The notes: generated from the letters alone by a model not told the origin. Numbered from the stretch's first letter, positions 8,833 to 18,800 are shown. The stretch: DNA of 64,000 nt from Myxococcus hansupus (GCF_000280925.3 NZ_CP012109.1:2934501-2998500), one strand, 5' to 3'. Program-made: numbers and translations.

Positions 8833-9024
8833 GCACGGGGGCGCTGGGCTTGCGCCGCAGGAGGCTCCGCTCGGGCCTCAACGCCCTTCAGGGGATGCGG
8901 CCGACAATGCGTCTCGCCTGCGTGGGGGGCAGGTTGGTGGGGCACACTGCACGCGGGGGCTGAGCGTGCTCCGCAAGAGGCTCCGCTCTTGCCTCACCGC
9001 CCTTCAGGGGATGCGGCCGACAGT
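8833..9024. repeat. 116-bp offset imperfect duplication reaching the 3' end of the lipoprotein gene
   Basis: The block 8855-8908 recurs at 8971-9024 with five mismatches in 54 bp, at an offset of 116 bp; weaker similarity extends left to 8833 and 8949. The right copy contains the stop and last six codons of the minus-strand lipoprotein gene (stop at 9004). The left copy is therefore a duplicated, decayed gene end. Confidence 0.7.
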
Positions 9025-10089
9025 GCCGCCGGTGCCGCTCTCCTGAGAGGTGTAGAGCAGGGTGGTTCCGTCCACCAGCAGGCCGCCGGGGCCCACGCCT
9101 TCCGGGCCCACGGGTTCAACGGCGCCGTCCGTACACGTGTTCACGCGGCGCAGGAAGTCCGTGCCGCCCGTGCTGACGTCCTTGAAGTACAGCGTCCCGT
9201 TCAGCTCCACGGGAAACACGGGCCCTTGGAGCCCGGAGGCAAGGACTTCCGCTGGCCCGCCGACTCGCGGCATCCGCAAGACGCGGCCGTTGCCGCCGCC
9301 TCCCTCGGTGATGAGGAAATGCGTGGAGGTGGCCTCCAACGAGGTGCCCGCCGTGATGCTGCCGTCCAGGTGTCTCGCCGGCTCGCCCCCGTTCAGCGGC
9401 ACGCTGTAGAGGCCGGGGTTCTCTCCCGCGCCGACCAGGAACCACACCTGTTCGCCCAACACCCGCGCGCCGCGAACCTGGGTGTTGCCCGTCCCCGCGA
9501 ACAGCTCACGGCGGTTGCCGCCCGACACGTCCACGCGCACCAGCCGACGGTGCGCCGTCGCGATGACCAACACGTCCCGGCCCTCGAAGCGCGCGGGCAG
9601 GATTTCCGTGCCGCCGATGGTGACGTTGTTCAGCGTGGCATCCAGGGGCCTCGCGTCCCTCGCGCCCGTCGCCTTGTCCACCCGCCACAGCCCATCCAAA
9701 TCGAGCACGTAGAGGGAGTCCGACGTCACCGCGATGGCGTCCGGCGCCCGGAAGCCCGCGGCCACGGGCACCGCTTCACCCCCACCACGGGGCAGCCGGA
9801 GCACACGTCCGGGCCCTGGCTGCGGCTGCTGGGGATTCAGTGAATGCGATTCGGAGATGTAGAGGTCCGTCGCGTCCGCGGCGAGCCGGCGCGGCGTGTT
9901 CAACCCGGTGACGAGCAGGGTGCCGGGGCCCGCCGCCAATGGCGCACAGCCCGCGTCTCCACCTCCCGCGTCATCGTCGCCCGAACCGGCGTCCGCACCG
10001 GGCCCCGCGTCCGGTCCGCCCGGCTCGGGGGGCTTGTCCGAAGAGCAGGCCACACCGAGCAACAGGACGGACAGGAGCGCGAGTCTCAT
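9004..10089 (-). CDS. Lipoprotein with predicted beta-propeller repeats
   Basis: The 361-residue product starts MRLALLSVLLLGVACSS, a lipoprotein signal with lipobox GVAC, followed by a Pro/Gly/Asp/Ala-rich linker typical of myxobacterial surface lipoproteins. The rest consists of repeated strands such as DLYISES, DSLYVLDLDGLWRV, NGTLYFKDV and TTLLYTS, suggesting a beta-propeller of the kind seen in many Myxococcus cell-surface proteins. Its ATG overlaps the TGA of the upstream kinase gene (ATGA at 10086-10089), so the two are translationally coupled. Ligand and function are unknown. The 3' end has been duplicated downstream. Confidence 0.85.
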   Translation of the reverse strand: MRLALLSVLLLGVACSSDKPPEPGGPDAGPGADAGSGDDDAGGGDAGCAPLAAGPGTLLVTGLNTPRRLAADATDLYISESHSLNPQQPQPGPGRVLRLPRGGGEAVPVAAGFRAPDAIAVTSDSLYVLDLDGLWRVDKATGARDARPLDATLNNVTIGGTEILPARFEGRDVLVIATAHRRLVRVDVSGGNRRELFAGTGNTQVRGARVLGEQVWFLVGAGENPGLYSVPLNGGEPARHLDGSITAGTSLEATSTHFLITEGGGGNGRVLRMPRVGGPAEVLASGLQGPVFPVELNGTLYFKDVSTGGTDFLRRVNTCTDGAVEPVGPEGVGPGGLLVDGTTLLYTSQESGTGGTVGRIP

Positions 10090-11603
10090 GCTTTCTCTCG
10101 TTTGAAGGCGCGGTTCAGCTCCCGGCTGAGCGCCGAGGCATCGGACATCAGCTTCGGCAGGCACGCGGCGGCGCCTGCTCGCAAGGACTCTAGCGCCGTC
10201 TCCATGGTGAGGTGTTCGGCCAGCACGACGAAAGGCGCGCCCTGGGCCAGCGCCTTGCCCAGCTCCAGCGCCTTGCGTCCGTAGGCGGGCCCGAAGTCCC
10301 AGCTCACCACCACGCCCGCGGGGGGCTCCAGCGCGGCCAGCTCGGTGGAGTTCAACACCCGCGCCTCCAGACCCACCATGGCCAGGGCGTTGGCGATTTG
10401 CGCCGCCGTCACCGGGTTGTCCTCCAGCACGTCCACGCGCCGCATCGCCGGGTTCGCGCTCACCGCGGCGGGGACGGGCTTGTGGGCGAGCGTGTGGCGC
10501 AGCAGCGTGCGCACCTCGCGGATGTCGTCGAAGGGCTTGAGCAGGTAGTCCACCACGCCCAGCTCCAACGCCTGCTGCGTCGTCACCAGCGAGGGGTAGC
10601 CCGTCATCAGGATGACGCGCGAGTCCGTCTGCAGCCGCCGCGCCTGCTGCGCCAGCTCCAGGCCAGACATGCCGGGCAGGTTCTTGTCGGTGACGATGAG
10701 GTCCACCGGGGCCTCGTGCAGCAGGTCCAGCGCCTCCTCGCCGGTGGCCGCCTCGATGACCTCGCACTCCTTGCCCATCAGGTCCCGGAAGACCATGCGG
10801 ATGATGATTTCGTCATCCACCACCAAGAGCCGCTGCTTCCGCGTGGCCGGCACGTCCGTGGCGGGGAAGAGCACCCGGAACACGGTGGCCGGAGGGGGCA
10901 CGTCGCGCAGCACGGTGGGCGGGGCCAGCTCGAGGTGCGCGTGGTGCTCCCGGGCGATGCGCTGGCACACCGAGAGGCCCAGGCCGGTGCCGCGTTTGTT
11001 GGCGGTGACGTACGGCTCGAAGATGCGGGCGCGCAGCTCCTCGGGGATGCCGGGACCCCAGTCCGCCACATAGAGGGCAGGGGTGGTGCCCTCCATCGTG
11101 AGCACCACCTTCACCCGTCCGCGCCCGGACATCGCGTCCCGGGCGTTGTTGAGCAGGTTCAGCGTGAGCTGCTCGATGAGCCGTGCGTTTCCCTGGATGG
11201 TGATGTCATCAGGGGCATCGACCTCCAGGGAGATGCGGGACGAGTCCGGGTTGATACTGAAATGTTTCGCCGCCGCCCAGATGGGGGCCGCCAGGGAGAG
11301 GCGTTGCTGGGAGGCCGGGCGCTCGCTCGACAGGCGGATGAAGTCGGAGACGATTTGTTCCATCCGCTCCACTTGCGCCAACAGCAGGCGCAGGGGGCCG
11401 GGGTTGGCGCCGTCCTCCGCGAGGAGCTGTGCGTAGGCCTTCACGCCGAGCAGGGGCTGCCGCAGCTCGTGCAGCACCTCCGCCGCGAGCTGTGAGGACT
11501 GGGTACCCGCACGTTGAAATGCCGCCGCCGCTGTTCGCGCGGCCGTCAGGTCCCCTGCCTCCACGGCCTGGAGCAGTTGGGCGAGCGGCGCGGGTATTTC
11601 CAT
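10086..11603 (-). CDS. Hybrid histidine kinase with one intact and one degenerate receiver
   Basis: The 505-residue soluble protein begins with a short helical segment, then HisKA (EVLHELRQPLLG, H45) and an HATPase domain with N box NLLNNARDAM (about 150-159), G1 DWGPGIP (181-187) and G2 GTGLGL (205-210). A receiver domain follows with phospho-acceptor D306 in VTDKNLPG. The last 120 residues resemble a second receiver (VDVLEDNPVTAAQIANAL) but have SWDFG where the phosphorylatable Asp loop should be. No sensor or membrane segment is present, so the input is unknown. The start MEIPAPL was preferred because upstream codons read into divergent sequence. It is translationally coupled to the lipoprotein gene. 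Confidence 0.9.
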   Translation of the reverse strand: MEIPAPLAQLLQAVEAGDLTAARTAAAAFQRAGTQSSQLAAEVLHELRQPLLGVKAYAQLLAEDGANPGPLRLLLAQVERMEQIVSDFIRLSSERPASQQRLSLAAPIWAAAKHFSINPDSSRISLEVDAPDDITIQGNARLIEQLTLNLLNNARDAMSGRGRVKVVLTMEGTTPALYVADWGPGIPEELRARIFEPYVTANKRGTGLGLSVCQRIAREHHAHLELAPPTVLRDVPPPATVFRVLFPATDVPATRKQRLLVVDDEIIIRMVFRDLMGKECEVIEAATGEEALDLLHEAPVDLIVTDKNLPGMSGLELAQQARRLQTDSRVILMTGYPSLVTTQQALELGVVDYLLKPFDDIREVRTLLRHTLAHKPVPAAVSANPAMRRVDVLEDNPVTAAQIANALAMVGLEARVLNSTELAALEPPAGVVVSWDFGPAYGRKALELGKALAQGAPFVVLAEHLTMETALESLRAGAAACLPKLMSDASALSRELNRAFKREKA

Positions 11604-11751
11604 GTGACGAGCATGACGGAGGCAACCGCTTGTACGCAACGCACCTGGAGGGAATCCGTTGACCGGGGCCGTCCCGGCGCGGATGCTGGCCAGCGACTTC
11701 TGCAAACTGTCCGGAAAACCGGACGCCGCCACCGGCCTCGGGAGGGCCTCC

Positions 11752-12147
11752 ATGCCGCAGACCAACCCGTTCCACTCGTTGGTTCCCCGGAAGATGACGG
11801 ACTCCGAGCTGGCCCGTTCCATCCGTCTCAACATCGAGGCGGAGCTGGACGCCATCAACCTCTACGCCGCTCACATCGACGCGACGGACAACGAGGACGC
11901 GAAGGCCATCCTCCAGCACGTCATGGACGAGGAGCGTGAGCACGCGGCGCTGTTCTGGGAGCTCATCGCCCGGCTCGACCCCGAGCAGGCCGCGCACGCG
12001 AAGGAGGCGGTGGAGAAGTACCGGCTGATCACGTCCGGTGCGTCTCACGAGGCCGTCGAGGCCGTGGGCAAGGAGGGCGCCGAGCCCGCAGCGGCAGCCG
12101 ACGTCACCCCGCAGAAGCGCCTCACGGTGGGCAGCCTCCGGCGGTAG
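11752..12147 (+). CDS. encC: Encapsulin cargo ferritin-like protein, EncC-like
   Basis: This 131-residue protein has the short encapsulated-ferritin fold: EAELDAINLYAAHI supplies one Glu, and DEEREHAALFWELI gives the E-x-x-H diiron ligands. These proteins oxidise ferrous iron inside an encapsulin shell. The C-terminus ends LTVGSLRR, the encapsulin targeting peptide, after a disordered Ala/Glu linker. The start is the ATG at 11752, preceded by GGGAGG; upstream frame extensions are not part of the family. No shell gene (encA) is nearby, so the cargo is made in trans. M. xanthus uses cargo proteins EncB, EncC and EncD scattered on the chromosome, and synteny with groEL2 and romR supports EncC. 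Confidence 0.9.
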   Translation: MPQTNPFHSLVPRKMTDSELARSIRLNIEAELDAINLYAAHIDATDNEDAKAILQHVMDEEREHAALFWELIARLDPEQAAHAKEAVEKYRLITSGASHEAVEAVGKEGAEPAAAADVTPQKRLTVGSLRR

Positions 12148-12157
12148 GCGCGCTCTC

Positions 12158-12181
12158 GCGGCGCCTCAAGTGAGGCGCCGC
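12158..12181. terminator. Bidirectional hairpin between convergent genes
   Basis: GCGGCGCCTC (12158-12167), loop AAGT, GAGGCGCCGC (12172-12181) forms a perfect 10-bp stem between the ferritin gene and the convergent diguanylate cyclase gene. There is no T-run, so it may only stabilise 3' ends. Confidence 0.6.
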
Positions 12182-12193
12182 GGAGACAGACGG

Positions 12194-13567
12194 CTACGAC
12201 GGCGTGTTGGCCAGCCGCCGCTCGGCCGGTAAGGCCTCCAGGTCGTTGGCCGCCATGTAGACGACGTTCCGAGTCCCTCGCTTGCCGCGATACATGGCCC
12301 GGTCCGACAGGTCCAAGAGCGTGGCCTTGTCCTGGGCATGTTCGGGGAAGCTGGCCACGCCGATACATGTGGTGAGCTTGAGTGACAGCCCTTCCCGCGC
12401 CAGGAAGTTGTGTGTCTCCATGGTGCGCCGGATGCGCTCGGCCACCTTGAGCGCGCCGCCCGAATCGGTGTTGCGCAGCACCACCACGTATTCGTCCCCG
12501 CCGTAGCGCGCGACGACGTCGTGGTCTCTCACGCAGCCCTTCACCACCCGCGCCGCCTCCACCAACACCTTGGAGCCCACGAGGTGCCCGTGCGTGTCGT
12601 TGATGGACTTGAAGTGGTCCAGGTCCAGGAAGAGCAGGCTGAAGGTGCGCTGCGACTGGAGCGAGTCCTGGACCTCTCGGTCCACCACCAGGTGCAGGTA
12701 GCGCGTGTTGAACAGGCGGGTGAGGTCGTCGACGTAGGCCAGGTCCTCGACCGCCGCGAAGCGCCCGAGGTTGCGCAGGGCCAGCGCCCAGTTGCGCACC
12801 AGGAAGCTGGCCGTCTCGCCTGTCCACTCGGCCGCCGGTCCCCCGAAGAAGAGCACCGCGTGGCCCAGCACCGCGTCCCCCTCCAAGGCGGGGAACGCCA
12901 CGGCGCGAGGGAAGGGCGCGTCCAGCCCGTCCAGCTCGCGCGGGGCGCGTGCGTCCGCGAGGCGCTCGATGAGCGTCTCCGTGAGCGGTGCCTCCAGGGC
13001 GGAGGGCAGGCCGCTCGTCCCGTGGCGCCGCAGCGCGAAGGCGGAGTCGCGCTCCAACAGCACCACCGCGCTGGCGGAGGCCATCGTCTGGAGCGCACTG
13101 GCGGTGGCCACGGCCAGCTTCTCGCGGTCCAGGGTGGTGGCGATGCGCTGCCCCGCCTCCAGCATGGCCACGTGCCGGCGCAGCGAGGCGTTCTCCTGCA
13201 TCAGGTCGCGCGTGGTGAGGGCCCGGCGCACGGCGTGCTGGAGGGCCTCCGGGGCCACGGGCTTGACCAGGTACTCGGCCGCGCCGCTCTTGATGGCGCG
13301 TACCGCCGGGTCGACTTTTTCCAGCCCGGTGATGACCACCACCTCCACGCCGGGGTGCCGCTCCCGCACGTACCGGAGGACCTCCATGCCGTCGCCACCG
13401 GGGAGGATGAGGTCCGTCACCACCGCGTCGAAGCGATCTCCGGCGAGTGCTTCCTTCGCTTCCTGCAGCGTGCCCACCGCCGTGACGGCGTGTCCCACGG
13501 CGGTGAGGTAGTCGCCGTACAGGGTGCGGGCGATCTTTTCGTCGTCGACGAGGAGGATTCGCGCCAT
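12194..13567 (-). CDS. Response regulator with GGDEF output (diguanylate cyclase)
   Basis: The 457-residue product has an N-terminal receiver (RILLVDDEKIARTL; D52 in VVTDLILPGGDG; Lys in LVKPV), a central GAF-like segment, and a GGDEF domain with DLDHFKSINDTHGHL and catalytic YGGDEYVVVL. An inhibitory I-site RDHD sits five residues before GGDEY, so product inhibition is likely. It should make cyclic di-GMP in response to phosphorylation by an unlinked kinase. The ATG at 13567 starts the receiver. It is divergent from the CheW-like gene with a 50-bp gap. The enzyme is relevant to the cyclic-di-GMP-type riboswitch near 39 kb, although no direct link is shown. Confidence 0.93.
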   Translation of the reverse strand: MARILLVDDEKIARTLYGDYLTAVGHAVTAVGTLQEAKEALAGDRFDAVVTDLILPGGDGMEVLRYVRERHPGVEVVVITGLEKVDPAVRAIKSGAAEYLVKPVAPEALQHAVRRALTTRDLMQENASLRRHVAMLEAGQRIATTLDREKLAVATASALQTMASASAVVLLERDSAFALRRHGTSGLPSALEAPLTETLIERLADARAPRELDGLDAPFPRAVAFPALEGDAVLGHAVLFFGGPAAEWTGETASFLVRNWALALRNLGRFAAVEDLAYVDDLTRLFNTRYLHLVVDREVQDSLQSQRTFSLLFLDLDHFKSINDTHGHLVGSKVLVEAARVVKGCVRDHDVVARYGGDEYVVVLRNTDSGGALKVAERIRRTMETHNFLAREGLSLKLTTCIGVASFPEHAQDKATLLDLSDRAMYRGKRGTRNVVYMAANDLEALPAERRLANTPS

Positions 13568-13617
13568 CTCCCATCGGCTTAGCATCAACACCTGGAACGC
13601 TGCTAGGGTCGCGCCCC

Positions 13618-14433
13618 GTGTCCCCCTTCGAAAGCGGCCGTCGGCTCTGCCTTCTCGTGGAGGCCGGGGAAACCCGCTACGCCGTGGAAGCAACGTCTGT
13701 CATGGAAGTGGCGATGCCGGGCGCCAATGGCAGCAGCCTGCGGGGTGTGCTGGAGGTGAAGGACCTCTGCGCGCTGCTCGGCGGCCCCTCGGAGGAAGGG
13801 CAGGGGATGGTGGTGGTGCTGGACGTGAGCCCCACGCTGGCGGTGCGTGTCCGCTCCGTGGTGGAGGTCGCGGACGTGGCGCGCGCGCCGTTCTTCCTGC
13901 TGCCGCCGGGGCTGGCGGACTCGCTGGCGCCGCTGAGCCGGGGCGCGGTGCTGCACAAGTCGCGGCTGTACCTGGAGCTCATCGCGGAGGCGCTGCCACA
14001 CCGGGTCGGCGCCATGTCGGCGGCGGTGCCCCAGCGGCCGGTGCACTGGGCGGAGGCGGCGCCGGACCGGGCGCTCGTCTTCGAATCCCAGGGGCGGTTC
14101 TTCGGCGTCCCGCTGGGCCTGGTGTCCCAGGTCATCGCGCGGGGCGAGGCCTTCAGCGTGCTTCCGGTGCAGAGCGGACCGGTGGCCGGTATCTTTCCGC
14201 ATGACCAGGTGCTGTGGCCCGTGTGCTCCGTCCCGGCGTTGCTGGGGGAGGCGGCCTTGCCAGAAGCTTTCATCGTCCTTACCGAACTGGCCGGCAGGAA
14301 CGTGGGGCTGACGGCCACGCGGGTGCTCGGCGTCCTGCAACGTTTCGAGCCAGACGACACCGCGGGGAGCTTCCGCGCTCCGGGCTTGACCGAGCCCGTG
14401 TCCTTCCTGGATCTGCAACGCATGTTTTCTTGA
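13618..14433 (+). CDS. CheW-like protein with two tandem CheW domains
   Basis: This 271-residue protein contains two CheW-type modules. The first starts RLCLLVEAGETRYAVEATSVMEV (residues about 8-120). The second starts DRALVFESQGRFFGVPLGLVSQVI (about 150-265) and ends in VSFLDLQRMF. CheW domains couple chemoreceptors to CheA kinases; a double-CheW protein can act as a scaffold. No CheA, CheY or receptor gene adjoins it, but the next gene is the polarity regulator romR, 116 bp downstream in the same direction. A connection with motility reversal control is attractive but is inference. The start codon GTG at 13618 is the first in-frame start after the divergent promoter. Confidence 0.85.
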   Translation: MSPFESGRRLCLLVEAGETRYAVEATSVMEVAMPGANGSSLRGVLEVKDLCALLGGPSEEGQGMVVVLDVSPTLAVRVRSVVEVADVARAPFFLLPPGLADSLAPLSRGAVLHKSRLYLELIAEALPHRVGAMSAAVPQRPVHWAEAAPDRALVFESQGRFFGVPLGLVSQVIARGEAFSVLPVQSGPVAGIFPHDQVLWPVCSVPALLGEAALPEAFIVLTELAGRNVGLTATRVLGVLQRFEPDDTAGSFRAPGLTEPVSFLDLQRMFS

Positions 14434-14549
14434 TCGTCCCAGAGGGCAACTCGTAAGCTGCCCCGCTTGTCAGACTGCCGCGACTCAACCCTCGTGGCGG
14501 GAATCACCAACGAATTCAGGGGAGTGGATGCTCCCCGAGGCCCGAACCG

Positions 14550-15811
14550 ATGCCCAAGAATCTGCTGGTCGCCGATGACTCGCTCACCATCCGCAAGGTG
14601 ATCGGGATGATCTTCGCGACCGAGGACTTTCAGGTGACCGCGGTGGACAACGGGCTGGACGCAATCTCTCGCACCCGCGAGCTGCGTCCGGACGTCGTGC
14701 TCGCGGACGTCATGATGCCGGGCAAGAGCGGCTACGAGGTCTGCGAGGCCCTGAAGAACGACCCGGCCACCCAGGGCATCCCGGTGATGCTGCTGGCCGG
14801 CACGTTCGAGGCCTTCGACGAGAACCGCGCCCGGGCCGCTCGCGCGGACGACCACGTCACCAAGCCCTTCGAGAGCCAGGTGCTGCTCGACAAGGTGAAG
14901 GCGCTGGTGGGCCAGAAGTCCAACACGATGCCCGCCTCCTTCGCCACGCAGGTGCGCCCGCCGTCGGCCCAGCCCGCCGCGCCCGCGCCGCAGCCTGTCG
15001 CCGCCGCGCCCCAGCCCCCGGTCCTCGCGCCGGGCCGCCGCCGGGCGCGCGTCCGGGTGTTCCGCCGGGGCCGGGCATGCCGCGTCCTCCGGGGCCGGGC
15101 GTGCCGCCGCCGGGTGCGCGTCCGCCGGGGCCTGGGATGCCGCCGGGCATGGCGCGTCCGCCGGGGCCTGGGATGCCGCCGGGTGCTCCTCCGGGTGCGC
15201 GTCCGCCGGGGCCTGGGATGCCGCCGGGCATGGCGCGTCCGCCGGGGCCTGGGATGCCGCCGGGTGCCCGTCCTCCCGGGCCTGGGATGCCGCCGGGTGC
15301 CCGTCCGGGCGTGCCGCCTCCGCCGGGTGGCCACCCGGGTCTGCCGCCGCGTCCTGGCATGCCGCCGGGGCCGGGCGCCGTCGCCCGTCCGGGCGTGCCG
15401 CCTCCGCCGGGTGGTCCCGCGCCGGGCGGCCTCCCGCGTCCTCCGGCAGGCGCGCCGCTGCCGCCTCCGAGCGCCGCGCCGCAGCCCGCGGCCCGCGGCC
15501 GTGACCCGTTCGGCCTGGGCGCGTCCACCGCGGCCCAGCCGTCCATCAGCATCGAGGACTCCCTGCCGGAGCAGAGCGAGGCGGAGGAGATCTCCCTCGA
15601 CGTGACCACCCCGGCGCCCGTCGCGGCCAGGCCGGCGAGCCCTCGTGCGCCCGCCGCGGATGGTGGCGAGGCCCTGCTGCGTGAGGCGCTTTCGAAGGCG
15701 TCCCGCGAGGTCATCGAGAAGATTGCATGGGAAGTGGTCCCGCAGCTCGCGGAGACCATCATCCGAGAGGAGCTCGAGCGGCTCATCAAGGACCGAGAGA
15801 CCCAGCACTGA
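14550..15811 (+). CDS. romR: Motility polarity regulator RomR, with apparent frameshift
   Basis: The first frame (from 14550) encodes a receiver domain MPKNLLVADDSLTIRKVIG with phospho-acceptor D53 in VLADVMMPGKSG. A Pro-rich linker follows, but the frame then turns Arg-rich. The correct linker (repeats of RPPGPGMPPG type) and the conserved C-terminus EVVPQLAETIIREELERLI continue in the +2 frame and stop at 15811. The junction lies near 15015-15021 (CCCCCGG). Restoring one base gives exactly 420 codons, the length I recall for M. xanthus RomR. RomR localises asymmetrically to the cell poles and sets the polarity of MglA and MglB. The defect may be a sequencing error in a GC homopolymer or a true mutation. 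Confidence 0.9.
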
Positions 15812-15846
15812 GGCGCCTGGCGCCGTAACCTCCCTCTAGACCTTCC

Positions 15847-15877
15847 GCCGGCCCCGGTCTCCGGGGCCGGCCGTTTT
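15847..15877 (+). terminator. Rho-independent terminator after romR
   Basis: GCCGGCCCC (15847-15855), a 7-nt loop, GGGGCCGGC (15863-15871), then CGTTTT. It ends three bases before the valS ATG, so valS either reads through or is transcribed from a promoter inside the romR 3' region. Confidence 0.8.
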
Positions 15878-15879
15878 CA

Positions 15880-18800
15880 ATGACCGATACCACTGAACTT
15901 TCGAAGGCCTACGAGCCCACCGAGGTCGAGGCTCGCCGCTATGCGTTCTGGTTGGAGCGCAACTACTTCCGCGCGGAGGCGCCTTCCGACAAGCCGCCGT
16001 TCTCCATCGTGCTGCCGCCGCCCAACGTCACGGGCAGCCTGCACATCGGTCACGCGCTGACGGCCACCATCCAGGACATCCTCACCCGCTGGAAGCGGAT
16101 GAGCGGCTTCAATGCCCTGTGGCTCCCCGGCACGGACCACGCCGGCATCGCCACCCAGATGGTGGTGGAGAAGGAGCTGAAGAAGACGGAGGGCAAGAGC
16201 CGGCACGACCTGGGCCGCGAGGCCTTCCTGGAGCGCGTCTGGGAGTGGAAGGGCAAGTTCGGCGCCCGCATCGGTGAGCAGCACCGGTTCCTGGGCGCGT
16301 CCCTGGACTGGAGCCGCGAGCGCTTCACCATGGACGCGCAGTCCTCCGCCGCGGTGCGCGAGGTCTTCGTCCGGCTGCACGAGCAGGGCCTGATGTACCG
16401 GGCCCAGAAGCTCATCAACTGGTGCCCCTCGTGCCGCACGGCGCTCAGCGACCTGGAGGTCGAGCACGAGGAGAAGAACGGCTCCATCTGGCACATCCGG
16501 TATCCGGTCAAGGACTCCGACCGCACGCTCACCGTGGCCACCACGCGCCCGGAGACGATGCTGGGCGACACCGCCGTCGCCGTGCACCCGGAGGACGAGC
16601 GCTACCAGGACCTGATTGGCAAGCACGTGGTGCTGCCGCTCAGTGGCCGTGAGATTCCCATCATCGCGGACGGCGAGCTGGTGGATCCGAAGTTCGGCAC
16701 CGGCGTGGTGAAGGTGACGCCCGCGCACGACTTCAACGACTACCAGACGGGCCTGCGTCACAAGCTGCCGATGCTGTCCATCCTGGACGAAGCGGCGCGG
16801 ATGACGAAGGAGACCGGCAAGTACGCCGGCCTGGACCGCTTCGAGGCGCGCAAGCAGGTGCTGGCGGACCTCCAGGAGCAGGGCCTGCTGGAGAAGGAAG
16901 AGCCGCACAAGCTGTCCGTGGGCACGTGTCAGCGCAGCGCCACGGTGGTGGAGCCGCGCCTGTCGCCGCAGTGGTTCGTGAAGATTGAACCGCTGGCGAA
17001 GCCGGCCATCGAGGCGGTGGAGCAGGGCCGCACGAAGTTTGTCCCGGAGTCGTGGACGAACACGTACTTCCACTGGATGCGCAACATCCACGACTGGTGC
17101 GTCAGCCGCCAGCTCTGGTGGGGCCACCAGATTCCCGCGTACTACTGCACCGCGTGCAGCCCGCGTCTGGGTGACGACACGGACCTGCCGCTGGACGCCG
17201 CGACGGTGAAGGTGGGCGGCGTGGACTTCGCGCGCGCGGAGCCCATCGTCGCGCGTGAGCAGCCCACGTCCTGCCCCAAGTGCGGCGGGTCGACGTTCAT
17301 CCAGGACCCGGACGTGCTGGACACGTGGTTCTCGTCCGCGCTGTGGCCGTTCTCCACGCTGGGCTGGCCGCGCAACACGCCGGAGCTGCAGACCTTCTAC
17401 CCGACGTCCGTCATGGAGACGGGCCACGACATCATCTTCTTCTGGGTCTCCCGGATGATGATGATGGGCCTGCACTTCATGAACGATGTGCCCTTCCGCA
17501 CCGTGTACCTGCACGCGATGGTGCGCGACGAGAAGGGCGAGAAGATGTCCAAGACGAAGGGGAACGTCATCGACCCCTTGGACGTCATCCTCGGCGCCAC
17601 CGCGGACAAGCTCGCGCCCACGCTGAAGAACAAGTTCCCGCAGGGCATGCCGGCGTTCGGCGCGGACGCGCTGCGCTTCACGCTCGCGTCGCTCACGCAG
17701 CAGGGCCGGGACATCAAGCTGTCCATGGACCGGCTCGGTGGCTACAAGGCCTTCTGCAACAAGCTGTGGAACGCCAGCCGCTTCGCCCTGATGAACATGG
17801 GCGAGTTCACGCTGGACGCGCGCCCGCTGAAGGAGCGTTCGCTGACGCTGGCGGACCGCTGGATTCTGTCCCGGCTCCAGCGCGCCACCACCGAGGCCCG
17901 CGCCTCGCTGGAGACCTTCGGCTTCGCCGAGGCCGCCTCCACGCTGTACCAGTTCCTGTGGGCCGAGTTCTGCGACTGGTACATCGAGCTGGCGAAGGGC
18001 GCGCTGTACGGCACGGACGACGTGGCGAAGGACTCCACGCGCGCGGTGCTCGTCTACTCGCTGGACCGCATCCTGCGGCTGCTCCACCCGTTCATGCCGT
18101 TCATCACCGAGGAGATCTGGCAGAAGCTGCCGATGCCCCGTCCGGTGGACAGCATCATGATTGCCTCGTACCCGGAGCCGGAGGCGGACCTGCTGGACGA
18201 GGCCGCCGAGGCGGAGATGGCCCCGGTCATCGCCTCCATCGAGGGCCTGCGCACCATCCGTGGTGAGAGCAACCTGTCGCCCGCCACCAAGGTGAAGGCC
18301 GTGGTGCAGAGCCCGGACGCTCGCACCCGCGAGCTGCTGGAGCGCTGGCGCGCGTACCTGATGCCGCTGGCCGGCCTGTCCGACGTCGAGATTGGCGCGC
18401 CGGGGACCAAGCCTCCGCAGGCCGCGGCCTTCGTGGGCACGAACCTGGAAATCTACGTTCCGCTGGCGGGGCTCATCGACCTCGACGCGGAGCGCGAGCG
18501 CCTGCGCAAGGAGATCGCTCGCACCGAGCAGGAGGCCGCCGGTGTGCTGCGCAAGCTGGAGAATCCCAACTTCGTGGCCAAGGCGCCCCCGGACGTGGTC
18601 GAGAAGGACCGCGCCCGCGTGGAGGAGTTGAAGGAGCGCGCGGCCAAGCTTCAGGACCATCTGCAGCGCATTGCCCCGGAGCCCGCCATGCCCGCAGCGC
18701 CGCCGACCGAGACCGTTCCCCCGACCGAGGCTGAGATCGCGACTGAAGCCGACATCGCGACCGAGGCTGACGTCGTGACCGAGGAGCCCACCACGCCGCC

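Noticed and set aside
10090-10767. N-terminal part of a longer frame continuous with the lipoprotein gene
   Set aside because: It overlaps the receiver domains of the upstream kinase and encodes an Arg/Gly-rich nonsense sequence. The signal peptide at 10089 is the credible start.
15877-18660. A 927-codon antisense frame opposite valS
   Set aside because: It is the mirror of a GC-rich gene: high third-position GC leaves antisense frames open. Its product is low-complexity (His/Arg/Leu/Ala-rich), matches nothing, and lies wholly inside the valS coding sequence.
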